In this document: positions 51,484 through 59,892 of the stretch, in pieces
Layout of the letters: every line of letters starts with the position of its first letter
How positions within the stretch are numbered: the first letter of the stretch is position 1
The notes under the pieces: model-generated
What the model was told of the DNA's origin: nothing
Databases searched by the model: none
The model's input: the letters and a program-made list of their open reading frames with translations, nothing else
From: an uncultured Collinsella sp.
GTDB taxonomy: Bacteria > Actinomycetota > Coriobacteriia > Coriobacteriales > Coriobacteriaceae
Assembly (NCBI GenBank): GCA_900768265.1
Contig: CAAGCF010000007.1
Span: 19,368 to 83,367, forward strand
Direction: 5' to 3'
DNA: 64,000 nucleotides
Made by a program: the position numbers and the translations under genes

Positions 51484-52557
51484 CTAGTCCTGCAAGATCT
51501 TGAACGTCGAGCCGTCGCTCTTGGTGGCGCGATCGTCCATATCGACTAAAACGCCGCCTTCAAAGCGCTCATCGCTTTCGATGAGCTCCATGGCGCGGTC
51601 GTGGCCGAGCAAAAACAGGATGGTAGAGTAGGCGTCCCCAAGCACGGATTTCTTGGTCATAATCGAGGCGCTCTTGAGGTCGGTGGCGGCGGGGTAGCCC
51701 GTTTTGGGATCGAGGATGTGGTAGTAGAACGTGCCGTCCTGCTCAAAGCCGCGCTCATAGAGGCCGCTCGTCACAAGGGAGCGGTTGCGCGTCTTGACGG
51801 TGGCGAGCACGTCGTCCTGCGCGCCGTTGGGGTCTTGCACGCCCACGTTCCAGGCGTCGCCGTCAAAGCTCTTGCCCATCACGTAGACGTTGCCGCCCAG
51901 GCTGATGGAAGCATCTCTGACGCCGCTCTTCTTAAAGAGCGCCACGAGGTCGTCGGTGATGTAGCCCTTGGCGATACCACCCAAGTCGAGCTTGGCCTCG
52001 GGGTCGGAGAGGGTGACGGTGGTACCGTCGACCGTGATGGTGCGATAGTCGACATGGGGCAGTGCCGCCTGGATGTCCTCATCTGCGGGCTTGACCTCGT
52101 TGTCAAAATCCCAGAGGCTCGAGACGGCGCCGATGGTGATGTCAAAGAGCCCGTCGGACTCCTCGGCGTAGCGGATGGCTGCTTCGATGACCTCGGCGGT
52201 CTCGTGCGCGACTTCCACGGGCTTGCCGCCTGCATTGTTGATGTTCCAGATATCCGAGCCCTCCGCGGTGCGCGAGAACTTGTTCTCAAAGTAGGTGCAG
52301 CGGTCGGCGACCTCGTCCATGACCTTTTTGCTGCATTGGGCGCTGATATTCACGACAGTGTCGAAGACAAAGAGCGTCGTGCTCTGCACCTTGGGCGAGC
52401 TGTCGGAGCCCGCGGAGCCCGCTTTGGACGCGGTTACAGAGCCCGAGTCGCCCTGCGTGCCCGAGCAGCCGGTAAGTGCACCGGCGCAAGAGACGAGGGC
52501 CCCGCCTGCGAGGGCGATAAACGTGCGGCGGTCGATGGTGTGGGGGGTCTGGATCAT
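51484..52557 (-). CDS. apbE: FAD:protein FMN transferase (ApbE), exported lipoprotein
   Basis: Covalently attaches FMN from FAD to Thr/Ser of FMN-binding domains outside the membrane. It is 357 residues. The N-terminus RRTFIALAGGALVSCAGALTGC suggests twin-arginine export and a lipobox (LTGC). The ApbE core includes TVVNISAQ, FSRTAEGSDIWNIN, KLDLGGIAKGYITDDL, SLGGNVYVMG and HILDPKTGYPA. Likely substrates are the neighbouring FMN-binding proteins at 53684, 54150 and 55744. The length is normal for the family. Confidence 0.95.
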   Translation of the reverse strand: MIQTPHTIDRRTFIALAGGALVSCAGALTGCSGTQGDSGSVTASKAGSAGSDSSPKVQSTTLFVFDTVVNISAQCSKKVMDEVADRCTYFENKFSRTAEGSDIWNINNAGGKPVEVAHETAEVIEAAIRYAEESDGLFDITIGAVSSLWDFDNEVKPADEDIQAALPHVDYRTITVDGTTVTLSDPEAKLDLGGIAKGYITDDLVALFKKSGVRDASISLGGNVYVMGKSFDGDAWNVGVQDPNGAQDDVLATVKTRNRSLVTSGLYERGFEQDGTFYYHILDPKTGYPAATDLKSASIMTKKSVLGDAYSTILFLLGHDRAMELIESDERFEGGVLVDMDDRATKSDGSTFKILQD

Positions 52558-52646
52558 GGTGAGCTTTCTGGTCGGTGGCGTTACGGATGAGCCTGCGCCT
52601 GCACGACTCGGTGTTGACGGGGTGCCGGGCCGCGGGTGCGCGTGCC

Positions 52647-53684
52647 CTACATGAGCAGGTAGCAGAGCGCGGCGAGGATGGCAGCCTTGACGAGCGTGAG
52701 CGCAACCTCGGTCCCGCGAATGGCGGGCCCTGCGGGCGGGCGCTTGCGGGTGTTGCTCTGCGCGAGCTCGCTGGCATCGTCGGTTGCTTGATCGCGCTTA
52801 AAGCCGTCGAGCCGGGCGAGCGTCACGTTGGCCATGGGGCAGCCATCGGCGCAGCGCCCGCAGGCGATGCACTCGCCCGATCGCAGGTCGGCGCGCTCGG
52901 GGTGGATGCGCACCGGGCAGCTGTCCTGGCAGCGGTTGCAACCGCGCGCACAGCTTTCGCGGCGGCGGTTGAAAAGCGAGACCGGCAACACTGGCAGCAG
53001 CGAGAATATGGCGCCGAAGGGGCAGAGGAACTGGCAGAAGAAACGCTCGACAAAGGCCATCCCAACCATGACCGCGCCAAGCGCGGCAAAGGCCGTGGGC
53101 GCGATGCCCTCGAGCGAGCGCGCAGTGATGCCGGCGAAGGCGACCCAGGGGCTCGCGCCCGAGACCTGGGGCCAGATACCCATCACGCAGAGGGCGCAGA
53201 TGCCCACGAGGACGGCGTACTTGACGAGCTGGAGCGCGTGCTGCACGCCCGCGGGGAGCCGGTGCGCGCCCTTGCCCTCAAGGCGGAGTGTCCGGCGCAG
53301 CGGGGTTGCAAGCGCGTAGACGATATCGCCGAGCGTACCGAAGGCGCAGGCAAAGCCGCAGAAGAAACGGCCGAACACGCAGGTGAAGGCCAAGAGGGCC
53401 AAAAGCAGGGATAAAAAGCCGGTGAGCTCGATGGGTGCATGGCTCCCGAGCTGCGTGAAGATGTACTTGACGCCGTTGAAGGCGGCGTTCCAGGCGGCCG
53501 GGAAGCAGATGAGAAAGCCGAACTGTACGCACCAGCGCACACCGCGATGGAGGTACTGTCGGCGCAGGCGCTCCTGCATCTTGTTCTTGGGGTGCGCGAT
53601 GACGTTTGCGCCGTTGCGCAGGCTCTCAAGGGTTCCCGCGGGGCGCTTTGCGCCGCGGGTCTTGGTGGATGCAGTCCTGGCCAT
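52647..53684 (-). CDS. NapH/NosR-type polytopic membrane Fe-S protein
   Basis: 345 residues. Four or more membrane spans carry two CxxxCP-like motifs, FFCGFACAFGT and FFCQFLCPFGA, as in NapH/YccM/NosR. A cytoplasmic part has two [4Fe-4S] ferredoxin motifs, CARGCNRCQDSCP and CIACGRCADGCP, and a final hydrophobic segment sits at the C-terminus. Proteins of this type pass electrons from the quinone pool or ferredoxin to extracytoplasmic flavoproteins. The ATG overlaps the upstream stop as TAATG, so it is coupled to the small FMN-binding gene. ApbE follows after 89 nt. Confidence 0.9.
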   Translation of the reverse strand: MARTASTKTRGAKRPAGTLESLRNGANVIAHPKNKMQERLRRQYLHRGVRWCVQFGFLICFPAAWNAAFNGVKYIFTQLGSHAPIELTGFLSLLLALLAFTCVFGRFFCGFACAFGTLGDIVYALATPLRRTLRLEGKGAHRLPAGVQHALQLVKYAVLVGICALCVMGIWPQVSGASPWVAFAGITARSLEGIAPTAFAALGAVMVGMAFVERFFCQFLCPFGAIFSLLPVLPVSLFNRRRESCARGCNRCQDSCPVRIHPERADLRSGECIACGRCADGCPMANVTLARLDGFKRDQATDDASELAQSNTRKRPPAGPAIRGTEVALTLVKAAILAALCYLLM

Positions 53685-54157
53685 TACTGCGTACCTCCGG
53701 CGTTGCTCTGCTCAAGCGCCGCGTTGACGGCGTTTAGGATGCCGGCACTCGAGAACGTGGCACCCGAGACGGTGTCGACGTTGGTTCCCTGGGCATCGCA
53801 GATGGTCTGCGTGAGGCCCTCGGCCTGCGCAAAGTAGGCGGGGGTCTCGCCGGCGTGGTCCGTGACCTCGACGCTTTCGATGTATCCGTTCTCGATGGTC
53901 ACGCGGCAGGTGACAGTGCCGCCGTAGCCCTGGGCGCTGCCCTCGAAGGTGCCGTCGGTGTCGTAGGCGCCGCGCGTCTGCGAGCGCTCGGCCTGGACAG
54001 CCTCCGCCTGGGTGCGGGCGTCGGCCTCTGCCGCCTGGGCGGCCCAGCTGCTGTAGCCCGCCACGATGGCGACGACAGCCGCGGCGTTGACGGCTTTGAG
54101 ATAGAAATTGCGGTTGCGCCAGAGGTGGCGCCCAAGGAGGGCAAACGGGTTACGCAT
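53684..54157 (-). CDS. Small membrane-anchored FMN-binding domain protein
   Basis: 157 residues: one transmembrane segment (about 15-35), a Gln/Ala/Glu-rich stalk, then a single FMN_bind domain. TDGTFEGSAQGYGGTVTCRVTIENGYIESVEV is the domain start and VDTVSGATFSSAGILNAVNAAL the end. Thr in SGAT is the expected ApbE flavinylation site. The RnfG/NqrC-like domain carries electrons outside the membrane. The ATG at 54157 overlaps the previous gene by 8 nt; a longer in-frame ORF upstream is a Pro/Ser/Thr/Arg-rich shadow. Confidence 0.88.
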   Translation of the reverse strand: MRNPFALLGRHLWRNRNFYLKAVNAAAVVAIVAGYSSWAAQAAEADARTQAEAVQAERSQTRGAYDTDGTFEGSAQGYGGTVTCRVTIENGYIESVEVTDHAGETPAYFAQAEGLTQTICDAQGTNVDTVSGATFSSAGILNAVNAALEQSNAGGTQ

Positions 54158-55643
54158 GGGCGCCAGCCTCCTCGGTGGCCCCGTTTGCGGCGGTCGGGTT
54201 GGCCGTAGGCTCATCGGGGGCGTTTGTCTTGTCAGAAGCGTCTGCCTTGTCGCCTTTGCTGTCGTTCGCGTCCTTATAAGCCGCGGCCGAGCGCGCGAGG
54301 GCGTCGGTGTAGGCGTTGGCGATGGCGCGGCTGGAGTAGGTGGCGCGCGCCACCACGTCGATCTTGCCAGCCTCGGTGCCCGCGAGCAGCTGCTCGGGGA
54401 TGCCGGTGTAGACGGTACCGCGGAAGGTGCGGCCGTCGATGGCGTTATCGAGGTAGGGCTCGTTATCCTCGTCAAAGGGATCAAGCGCGTCGGAGAGGCT
54501 CTCGTCAGGCTTGCCGCCTACACCCTCGATATCGTGGATACCGGTAACCTTGCCGTCCTTAACGGTGACGGTGAGCTTGACGTAGTAGGGGCTGAAGGCT
54601 TCGTCGTCCTCCTCGTTTTTGCAGAGGGCGTAGCCTGTAAAGTCGCCGTCGGCGTAGTGGACCTCGTCTGGCGTGTCGGGCAAGGGGTCCGGGTTGGGCG
54701 CGGGGTCGGGGCCGGGCGCGGGCTCGGGGTCCTTTGTGCCGGCTGCGGCCTGCTTAAGGCAGCCCTGGATGGCGCCCAGGATGCCCTCGCTCGAATACGT
54801 GGCTCCTGTCACAGTGTCGACATTGACGCTTTGCTTTTGCATGACGAGCCCGGGGAGTGCGTTCCAGGCGCGGCTCCAATACTCGGGCGTGTCGCCCGTG
54901 TTCACGAGTTCTATGTTGGCGATCTTGCCGTTCGCGATGGTCACGCGCACGCTGACGGGCGTGTCCTCGCTGTATCCCCAGGCGGAGTCGGTGTAGACGC
55001 CGTCTGCGTAGCCGCCGGCGGGCGTGAAGGGGTCGATGGCGTGGTGGGGCTTATTGGAGGAGCCGCCGGCCGCAGGGGCGGGGGCAACAGCCTCGGCAAG
55101 CCCGCCCGATGCCTTGACCAGTGCGTTTTTGATGGCCATGAGCAGGCCTTTTGATGAATACGTGGCACCCGAGATAGTGTCGACCGACGTCGACTGAGCG
55201 CTAATCACCGACTGGGTGATCGCCCGGGCACGCCCAAAGTAGGCTGGGTCGTCTGCAGACGACACTATGTCGATTGCCACGATCTTGCCGCCCGCGATAG
55301 TCACGCGCACGGTGATACTGCCCCTAAAGCCGGTACCTGTGCCTTCATAGGTGCCGTCCTTGAGGTTTGCGGCGTCCATACCATAGGCCGAGGGGTCGAG
55401 CGATTCGGTTGCCGGCGTTGCCGTCTCCTTCTGGACGTTGGAGGTGTCGACGGTCTTGAGGTCGGCGCCTGCGGCCTCTTGCGCGGGCGTGGCGGCGACC
55501 GTCTTGGCCACGAGCGGGGTGTACTGGGACACCACGAGGGCCACGGTTGCGCCCACGGCGATCGAGGGCACGATGAAGCCTGCCGTGGCGAGGCCGTGGC
55601 CGAGCGCCTTGGCTTTTGAGTGCTTGGGTTGGTAGTTGTCCAT
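54150..55643 (-). CDS. Membrane-anchored protein with three FMN-binding domains
   Basis: 497 residues. One N-terminal transmembrane segment (about 15-42) precedes three FMN_bind modules: about 95-185 ending DTISGATYSSKG, 210-300 ending DTVTGATYSSEG, and 335-460 ending DVVARATYSSRA. The first two keep the (S/T)GAT flavinylation motif; the third has Arg in place of Gly. Pro/Asp-rich and acidic linkers separate the modules. It is probably a multi-flavin wire passing electrons from the Fe-S membrane protein outward. It is the first gene after the terminator that ends the large surface-protein transcript. Confidence 0.88.
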   Translation of the reverse strand: MDNYQPKHSKAKALGHGLATAGFIVPSIAVGATVALVVSQYTPLVAKTVAATPAQEAAGADLKTVDTSNVQKETATPATESLDPSAYGMDAANLKDGTYEGTGTGFRGSITVRVTIAGGKIVAIDIVSSADDPAYFGRARAITQSVISAQSTSVDTISGATYSSKGLLMAIKNALVKASGGLAEAVAPAPAAGGSSNKPHHAIDPFTPAGGYADGVYTDSAWGYSEDTPVSVRVTIANGKIANIELVNTGDTPEYWSRAWNALPGLVMQKQSVNVDTVTGATYSSEGILGAIQGCLKQAAAGTKDPEPAPGPDPAPNPDPLPDTPDEVHYADGDFTGYALCKNEEDDEAFSPYYVKLTVTVKDGKVTGIHDIEGVGGKPDESLSDALDPFDEDNEPYLDNAIDGRTFRGTVYTGIPEQLLAGTEAGKIDVVARATYSSRAIANAYTDALARSAAAYKDANDSKGDKADASDKTNAPDEPTANPTAANGATEEAGAHA

Positions 55644-55672
55644 TTGTGGGTGGTCTCCCGTGGTCGAGTATG

Positions 55673-55707
55673 AGAAAAGGCCCGCAGCCCTGGTTGGGGC
55701 TGCGGGC
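55673..55707 (-). terminator. Terminator after the large surface-protein gene
   Basis: GCCCGCAGCCC/GGGCTGCGGGC (55680-55690, 55697-55707), then CTTTTC on the minus strand, 37 nt past the stop at 55744. Confidence 0.85.
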
Positions 55708-55743
55708 GCTTGCGTTGCGAGCGCGTGGCGCGCGTTTTAGGCG

Positions 55744-58700
55744 CTAGTGCTGCATGCGGCGGCGGATGGCGACGCCGGCGGCCGCGATGGCGGCGCCGAT
55801 ACCGGCGAAGATGCCGACCGTGGCGATCTGGGTATCACCGGTGCCGGGGAGGCCGCTTGCGTCCTTCTTGGATGCATTGGTCTTCTTGGTATCGGTGGTC
55901 GTCGTCGTGGTGCTCGTGGAGTTGCCCTTGGAGCTCTGGCTGGGCTTGGCGAGCGCCTCGCGGGCGGCCTTGAGCGCAGTCGTTGCCGCCTCGACGTCGG
56001 CGGCAGAGGCGTCGTCCTTCGAAAGCACGGATTGGGCTGCAGCCAGCGCGGACTGGTATGCCTTCCAGGAGTCGGCGGTGTAGTCGGACTCGTTCAGTGC
56101 ATCGGCACGGCCAATCTCGACCTTAAGGTCGGTCTTCTGGTCGGTCGTTGCGGCCTTGGCGAGCGCGGCCTGAGCGTTCTGGAGCGTCGAGAGGGCGTTG
56201 GCAACCTCGTCATCGGAAGCCGCGGGGCTTTCGTTAACGCCCTGGGCAGCGCTCAGCGCGTCCTGGAACGCAGCCCAAGATGCGGCGGTGTAGGTGCCCT
56301 GGTCGTTGCTCAACTTGGCAGCGGCCTCAATTGCGGCGTTGAGTGCCGTCTTGTCGGCCGACTTGGTGTAGGTGAAGCGCAGGTTGGTGGTGTAGCCGGT
56401 GGCCTCGACCTCAATCTGGTAGTCGCCGTTGGCATTGAACACCAGCGATTTATCCTGATTGGCGGCCGCCAGGTTAAGCGAGCCGTCGGCGTTGAAGATC
56501 TTTACTGCACCGCGGCCCTGCGCGCTGTACTCGGTACCGTTGACAGTGACCTTGGAGATGTTCGCGAGGTAGTTGGCAAGATCCTCGTCCGTGGCATCGT
56601 TGGCGGCGATGAGCTTAAGGTTTGCCGCGTCAAAGCTTGCGACGAGCTTGGAGCTGGTTGCTGTAAAGCCCGTGCTGATATCGGCGAACTTGCCACTCTT
56701 GTCGATGGCGGTCAGCGTGTGGCTGCCGGGCTTAAGAGCCGAGGCGTCAAACGTGACGGACACGGAGCTGCGCGCGTTGCTGGCGAGCGGCTCGACATCC
56801 TGACCGTCAATCTGGTAGGCGGCGTCAAAGCCTTCAGGCAAGGTGACATCGGCATTGACGGTGGCGTTGGCACCGTCAAGCGAGGCGTCCTTGGCCTTGA
56901 TGGCGGCGTCGGCATCCTTGACGGGGACGTACTGGTTCATGGCAACGGTGTAGGTGCCCGTAGAGGTGTAGAACGTCACACTCTTGATGGTCTTGCCCAT
57001 CATGGACTTGTAGTGCCGCGAGCTCAACGGGCTGCCGTGAGACTCGTTGACCAGGCCGCAGCTCCAGGCAATCTCCTTGCCCTTCCAGATGTTCTCGACG
57101 GTGCGCATGCCATAGCCCTCGGTGGTGCCGTCCGCATCGGCGGCATTGACCACGGCACCGTATACGGTCGCCTGGTTGCCGTCGGCGTCGACCATCTGCT
57201 CGCGCAGGTTCTTAAAGTCGATCTCGTAGTCGCCGTACTTGCTGGAGGTCTTAAAGTCGGCGGTGACGTTTGCAAGTTCGGTGGCTTTCTTGCCCTCGAC
57301 AGCGCCAAAGTTCAGGTTGCCCTCGGAATCGGCGGTGAGCTCCTTGTAATTGGTCGGAACCTCGCCGGCGGGCAGCACGTAGTAAGAGTAGTTCGCAGAC
57401 TCAAACAGGGCGTCCTTGCCCGTGTAGGTCGTCGTGGACTCCTTGCCCTTGATCGAGGTGGTGATCGTAACGGAGCTGTTGTCGGTCACGCGGGTGAACT
57501 TGGACCAATCGATGTCGCCTTCGCCCACCTTGACGGCAAACGTGGCGCCCGAGATATCCGTACCGTCGGAATTGACGTGGTAGGAACCGCTCGCCAAGCT
57601 GGAGCGCGTCTTCTGCAGCGTAGCCGAGGTCACGATGTCGGTACCGGCGTTGTTGCTCTCGGCGGCATAGAAATCGGCGTAGGGGATGTTCATGAGCACG
57701 TAGTCACCGGCCTGGGGATACAGGCTCACGAGTGCGTCGAGCGCGCCCTGCAGGTGGGTGATCTGCTCGGCGGCCTCGGCTTCGCCCAGGTTTTTCTTGG
57801 CGAGCAGGTCCTTGGTCTCGGCAGTTTCGGTCTCGATGGACGAGGCGGTCCAGGAGTCCTTGGTGTACTTGGACTTATCGAGGGACGTCGCCTTGTCGTA
57901 GAGCTCCTGCAGCTGGGCCTTGGTGGCGTCGGTCACTGGCTCCTTGGCGCCCACGATGTTGTCATCGGTCGCCTGGAAGGTGTAGGTGTAATCGTTGTAG
58001 CCCAAGGCGTGGACGGTAAGCTTCCAGTAGCCGGTACCGTTGGTGCCCTCGGGCAGCTGGCAGCGCTCGGATTTAGTGAGGCCCAGCTGAATGCCCATGG
58101 ACTTGTGCATCCAGTTGTCGGCCGCGAACTTGGTGCCGTAGGTGGCAAGGGCGTTGGTGCAGGTCGCGTCGTTGCCGTAATAGGTCCAGGTGACGCTTTG
58201 CATATTGGCGCCCAGGTCGCCATAGTTGCCGTTGAGGTCTACGCGCAGGAACTCGCCGTAGGAGCCGCTCGCGTCCTTAACCGTGGGTTTAATGTCCGTG
58301 GCGGTCTTGAGCTCCTGACCCTTGATACCCGAGTCGGTGCCGGTGGTGGCGGCGGCCGAGAAGCTGAAGGTTCCGTTATTGTTGGTCACGGTCTTAATGC
58401 CGTTGGTGTTGGCATCGACGTCCGCAACCAGGCCGGAGTAAGCCTGGAGGTTATTTTCGGTGTAGCCGCCGGCGAGCGTCTCGCCATTGGCGACAAAGCT
58501 GTGGCTCGCCTTAAAAGCCTCGAGGTCGCTGGTCTTGATTTTGACGGGAACGTACTTGAGTCCCGTGACCTCGTAGTCTTTGAGCGTGTAGCTTGCACCG
58601 TCGCAGGTCATGGCGCCGCGGTTCCACGTTACGGTCTTGCCGTCGGTCGTGGTGAACGACTTGCCGTCGGCGGCCCAGGTGGCCAGGTCAAACGTCGCGC

Positions 58701-59568
58701 CCTCGTTGGTGTAGATGGTAGCCATGCACTGATAGCTGCCGCGGTGCAGGCCGTGGTTGGCGGTTGCACGGGTCACCACGTCAAAAGCGCCCTTGTCGGC
58801 CTCGTTGCGGGAATCGAGCTCGCTCGACGAAGCGGAGGACCCTGCCGCCTGCACGTTTTCACCAGCCCAATACTCGGCCCACGTCAGGCCAGCGTAGCCG
58901 TAGGTGTACTCGTCGGTCGCAGGGGTCGACGGATTCTGCTCGTCATAGGCAGTCTGCAGGGCATTATCGACGGCAGCCTTGATGGCGTTGGACGAGATCG
59001 TGGCGGTCGAAACAGCATCGATTGAGGTAGTGTTGCCGGCAGTCTCGATTTGCTCGACCATGCCCTTATAGGACGTGCCTTTTTTGCTAAAACCGTTAAC
59101 GGCCTTGTGCATGCGGTCCCAGTCATCGTCGCCCAAGCTACTGTAGTCGGCGACTTCGACCTTGGCAATTTTGCCAGACTTGACGGTTACGCTGACGTTG
59201 ACGTCATACTTTCCATCAGCTGCGTTCCATTCGTCGCCAGCTTTATTGAGCGGGTCCTTCGAGTCGGCCGTGGCCGTGCCCTCATACGTACCATCTGCGA
59301 TTTTGGTCAAATCGTAGCTGGTCGAGGAGGATGCGGCGTCGTCAGAGACGGCACTCAGGCTATACTCGGAGCTGAGGGACTTCGTTTCCTCACTGGTGGC
59401 GGAGATCGGCGCGTTGTTGGTAGCTTCGGAGCCGGTCTCCGTTGTTGCTGCTGCGGCAAAAGCGCTGGTAGGCATCATCGAGACGGTCATCGCGGCGATG
59501 AGTGCGCCTCGGCAGGCATTGCTGCCCACGGTGTTGAGCTTGCGCAGCACAGCGTTATCGTTGTGCAT
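55744..59568 (-). CDS. Sortase-anchored 1274-residue surface protein with FMN-binding and FIVAR-like domains
   Basis: Signal peptide (about 1-38, AAMTVSMMPTSAFA). An FMN_bind-like module follows (about 92-207, from IADGTYEGTATAD to IDAVSTATISSNAIKAA). Its attachment motif reads STAT in place of SGAT. Two related motifs, FDVVTRATANHGLHRGSY and TDIVTSATLQKTRSSL, head repeated central domains with TTTDGKTVTWNRG-type strands. Three FIVAR-like helical repeats (near 555, 1095 and 1170; YTAASWAAFQDAL, YTADSWKAYQSAL) are followed by a Thr/Lys-rich wall region, LPGTG at 1240, a hydrophobic segment and an RRR tail. ATG at 59568, with AAAGAGG upstream. It probably holds flavin at the cell surface as a terminal electron carrier or reductase; the central domains are unrecognised. 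Confidence 0.8.
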   Translation of the reverse strand: MHNDNAVLRKLNTVGSNACRGALIAAMTVSMMPTSAFAAAATTETGSEATNNAPISATSEETKSLSSEYSLSAVSDDAASSSTSYDLTKIADGTYEGTATADSKDPLNKAGDEWNAADGKYDVNVSVTVKSGKIAKVEVADYSSLGDDDWDRMHKAVNGFSKKGTSYKGMVEQIETAGNTTSIDAVSTATISSNAIKAAVDNALQTAYDEQNPSTPATDEYTYGYAGLTWAEYWAGENVQAAGSSASSSELDSRNEADKGAFDVVTRATANHGLHRGSYQCMATIYTNEGATFDLATWAADGKSFTTTDGKTVTWNRGAMTCDGASYTLKDYEVTGLKYVPVKIKTSDLEAFKASHSFVANGETLAGGYTENNLQAYSGLVADVDANTNGIKTVTNNNGTFSFSAAATTGTDSGIKGQELKTATDIKPTVKDASGSYGEFLRVDLNGNYGDLGANMQSVTWTYYGNDATCTNALATYGTKFAADNWMHKSMGIQLGLTKSERCQLPEGTNGTGYWKLTVHALGYNDYTYTFQATDDNIVGAKEPVTDATKAQLQELYDKATSLDKSKYTKDSWTASSIETETAETKDLLAKKNLGEAEAAEQITHLQGALDALVSLYPQAGDYVLMNIPYADFYAAESNNAGTDIVTSATLQKTRSSLASGSYHVNSDGTDISGATFAVKVGEGDIDWSKFTRVTDNSSVTITTSIKGKESTTTYTGKDALFESANYSYYVLPAGEVPTNYKELTADSEGNLNFGAVEGKKATELANVTADFKTSSKYGDYEIDFKNLREQMVDADGNQATVYGAVVNAADADGTTEGYGMRTVENIWKGKEIAWSCGLVNESHGSPLSSRHYKSMMGKTIKSVTFYTSTGTYTVAMNQYVPVKDADAAIKAKDASLDGANATVNADVTLPEGFDAAYQIDGQDVEPLASNARSSVSVTFDASALKPGSHTLTAIDKSGKFADISTGFTATSSKLVASFDAANLKLIAANDATDEDLANYLANISKVTVNGTEYSAQGRGAVKIFNADGSLNLAAANQDKSLVFNANGDYQIEVEATGYTTNLRFTYTKSADKTALNAAIEAAAKLSNDQGTYTAASWAAFQDALSAAQGVNESPAASDDEVANALSTLQNAQAALAKAATTDQKTDLKVEIGRADALNESDYTADSWKAYQSALAAAQSVLSKDDASAADVEAATTALKAAREALAKPSQSSKGNSTSTTTTTTDTKKTNASKKDASGLPGTGDTQIATVGIFAGIGAAIAAAGVAIRRRMQH

Positions 59569-59892
59569 AGAACCTCTTTTCTATCGATCGGTCGTTGGGT
59601 GCTGCTCTCCTTTCCTGTTGCACCCGGATGGACAGTGGTCATGTGCGTTGCACATTGATAGGCAAGTGCCATATAACTTATATTGCTTGTCGCAAAAAGT
59701 TAAAGGCCGTTAACAAAATACCAGAAATTACCACTGGTTAACTTGTCAATTCAATTGTCGTTTGCCTGTAACGCAAGAGCATCGACTTTTCTGTTTGGAG
59801 CGTCTGGCTTTGTTTGGCATTCGATTTGTCGGACAGGCCGGTCAGTTGGGGGTATGCTGGAGGGGACCATCAACCCAGCGAAAGGGGAGAGC
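59569..59892. promoter_or_regulatory. Divergent promoter region between the surface protein and M18 aminopeptidase
   Basis: No gene seen. The segment 59709-59745 holds GTTAAC at both ends with CCAG..CTGG inside, an interrupted palindrome that could be an operator. The minus-strand leader of the surface protein is about 100 nt or more. I could not assign a confident -10/-35 pair. Confidence 0.35.

Noticed and set aside
55747..59025. A 1092-residue open frame on the plus strand opposite the surface-protein gene
   Set aside because: It is a GC-rich antisense shadow: low-complexity Gly/Val/Arg/Leu translation with no motif, while the minus strand has a signal peptide, domains and LPGTG anchor.
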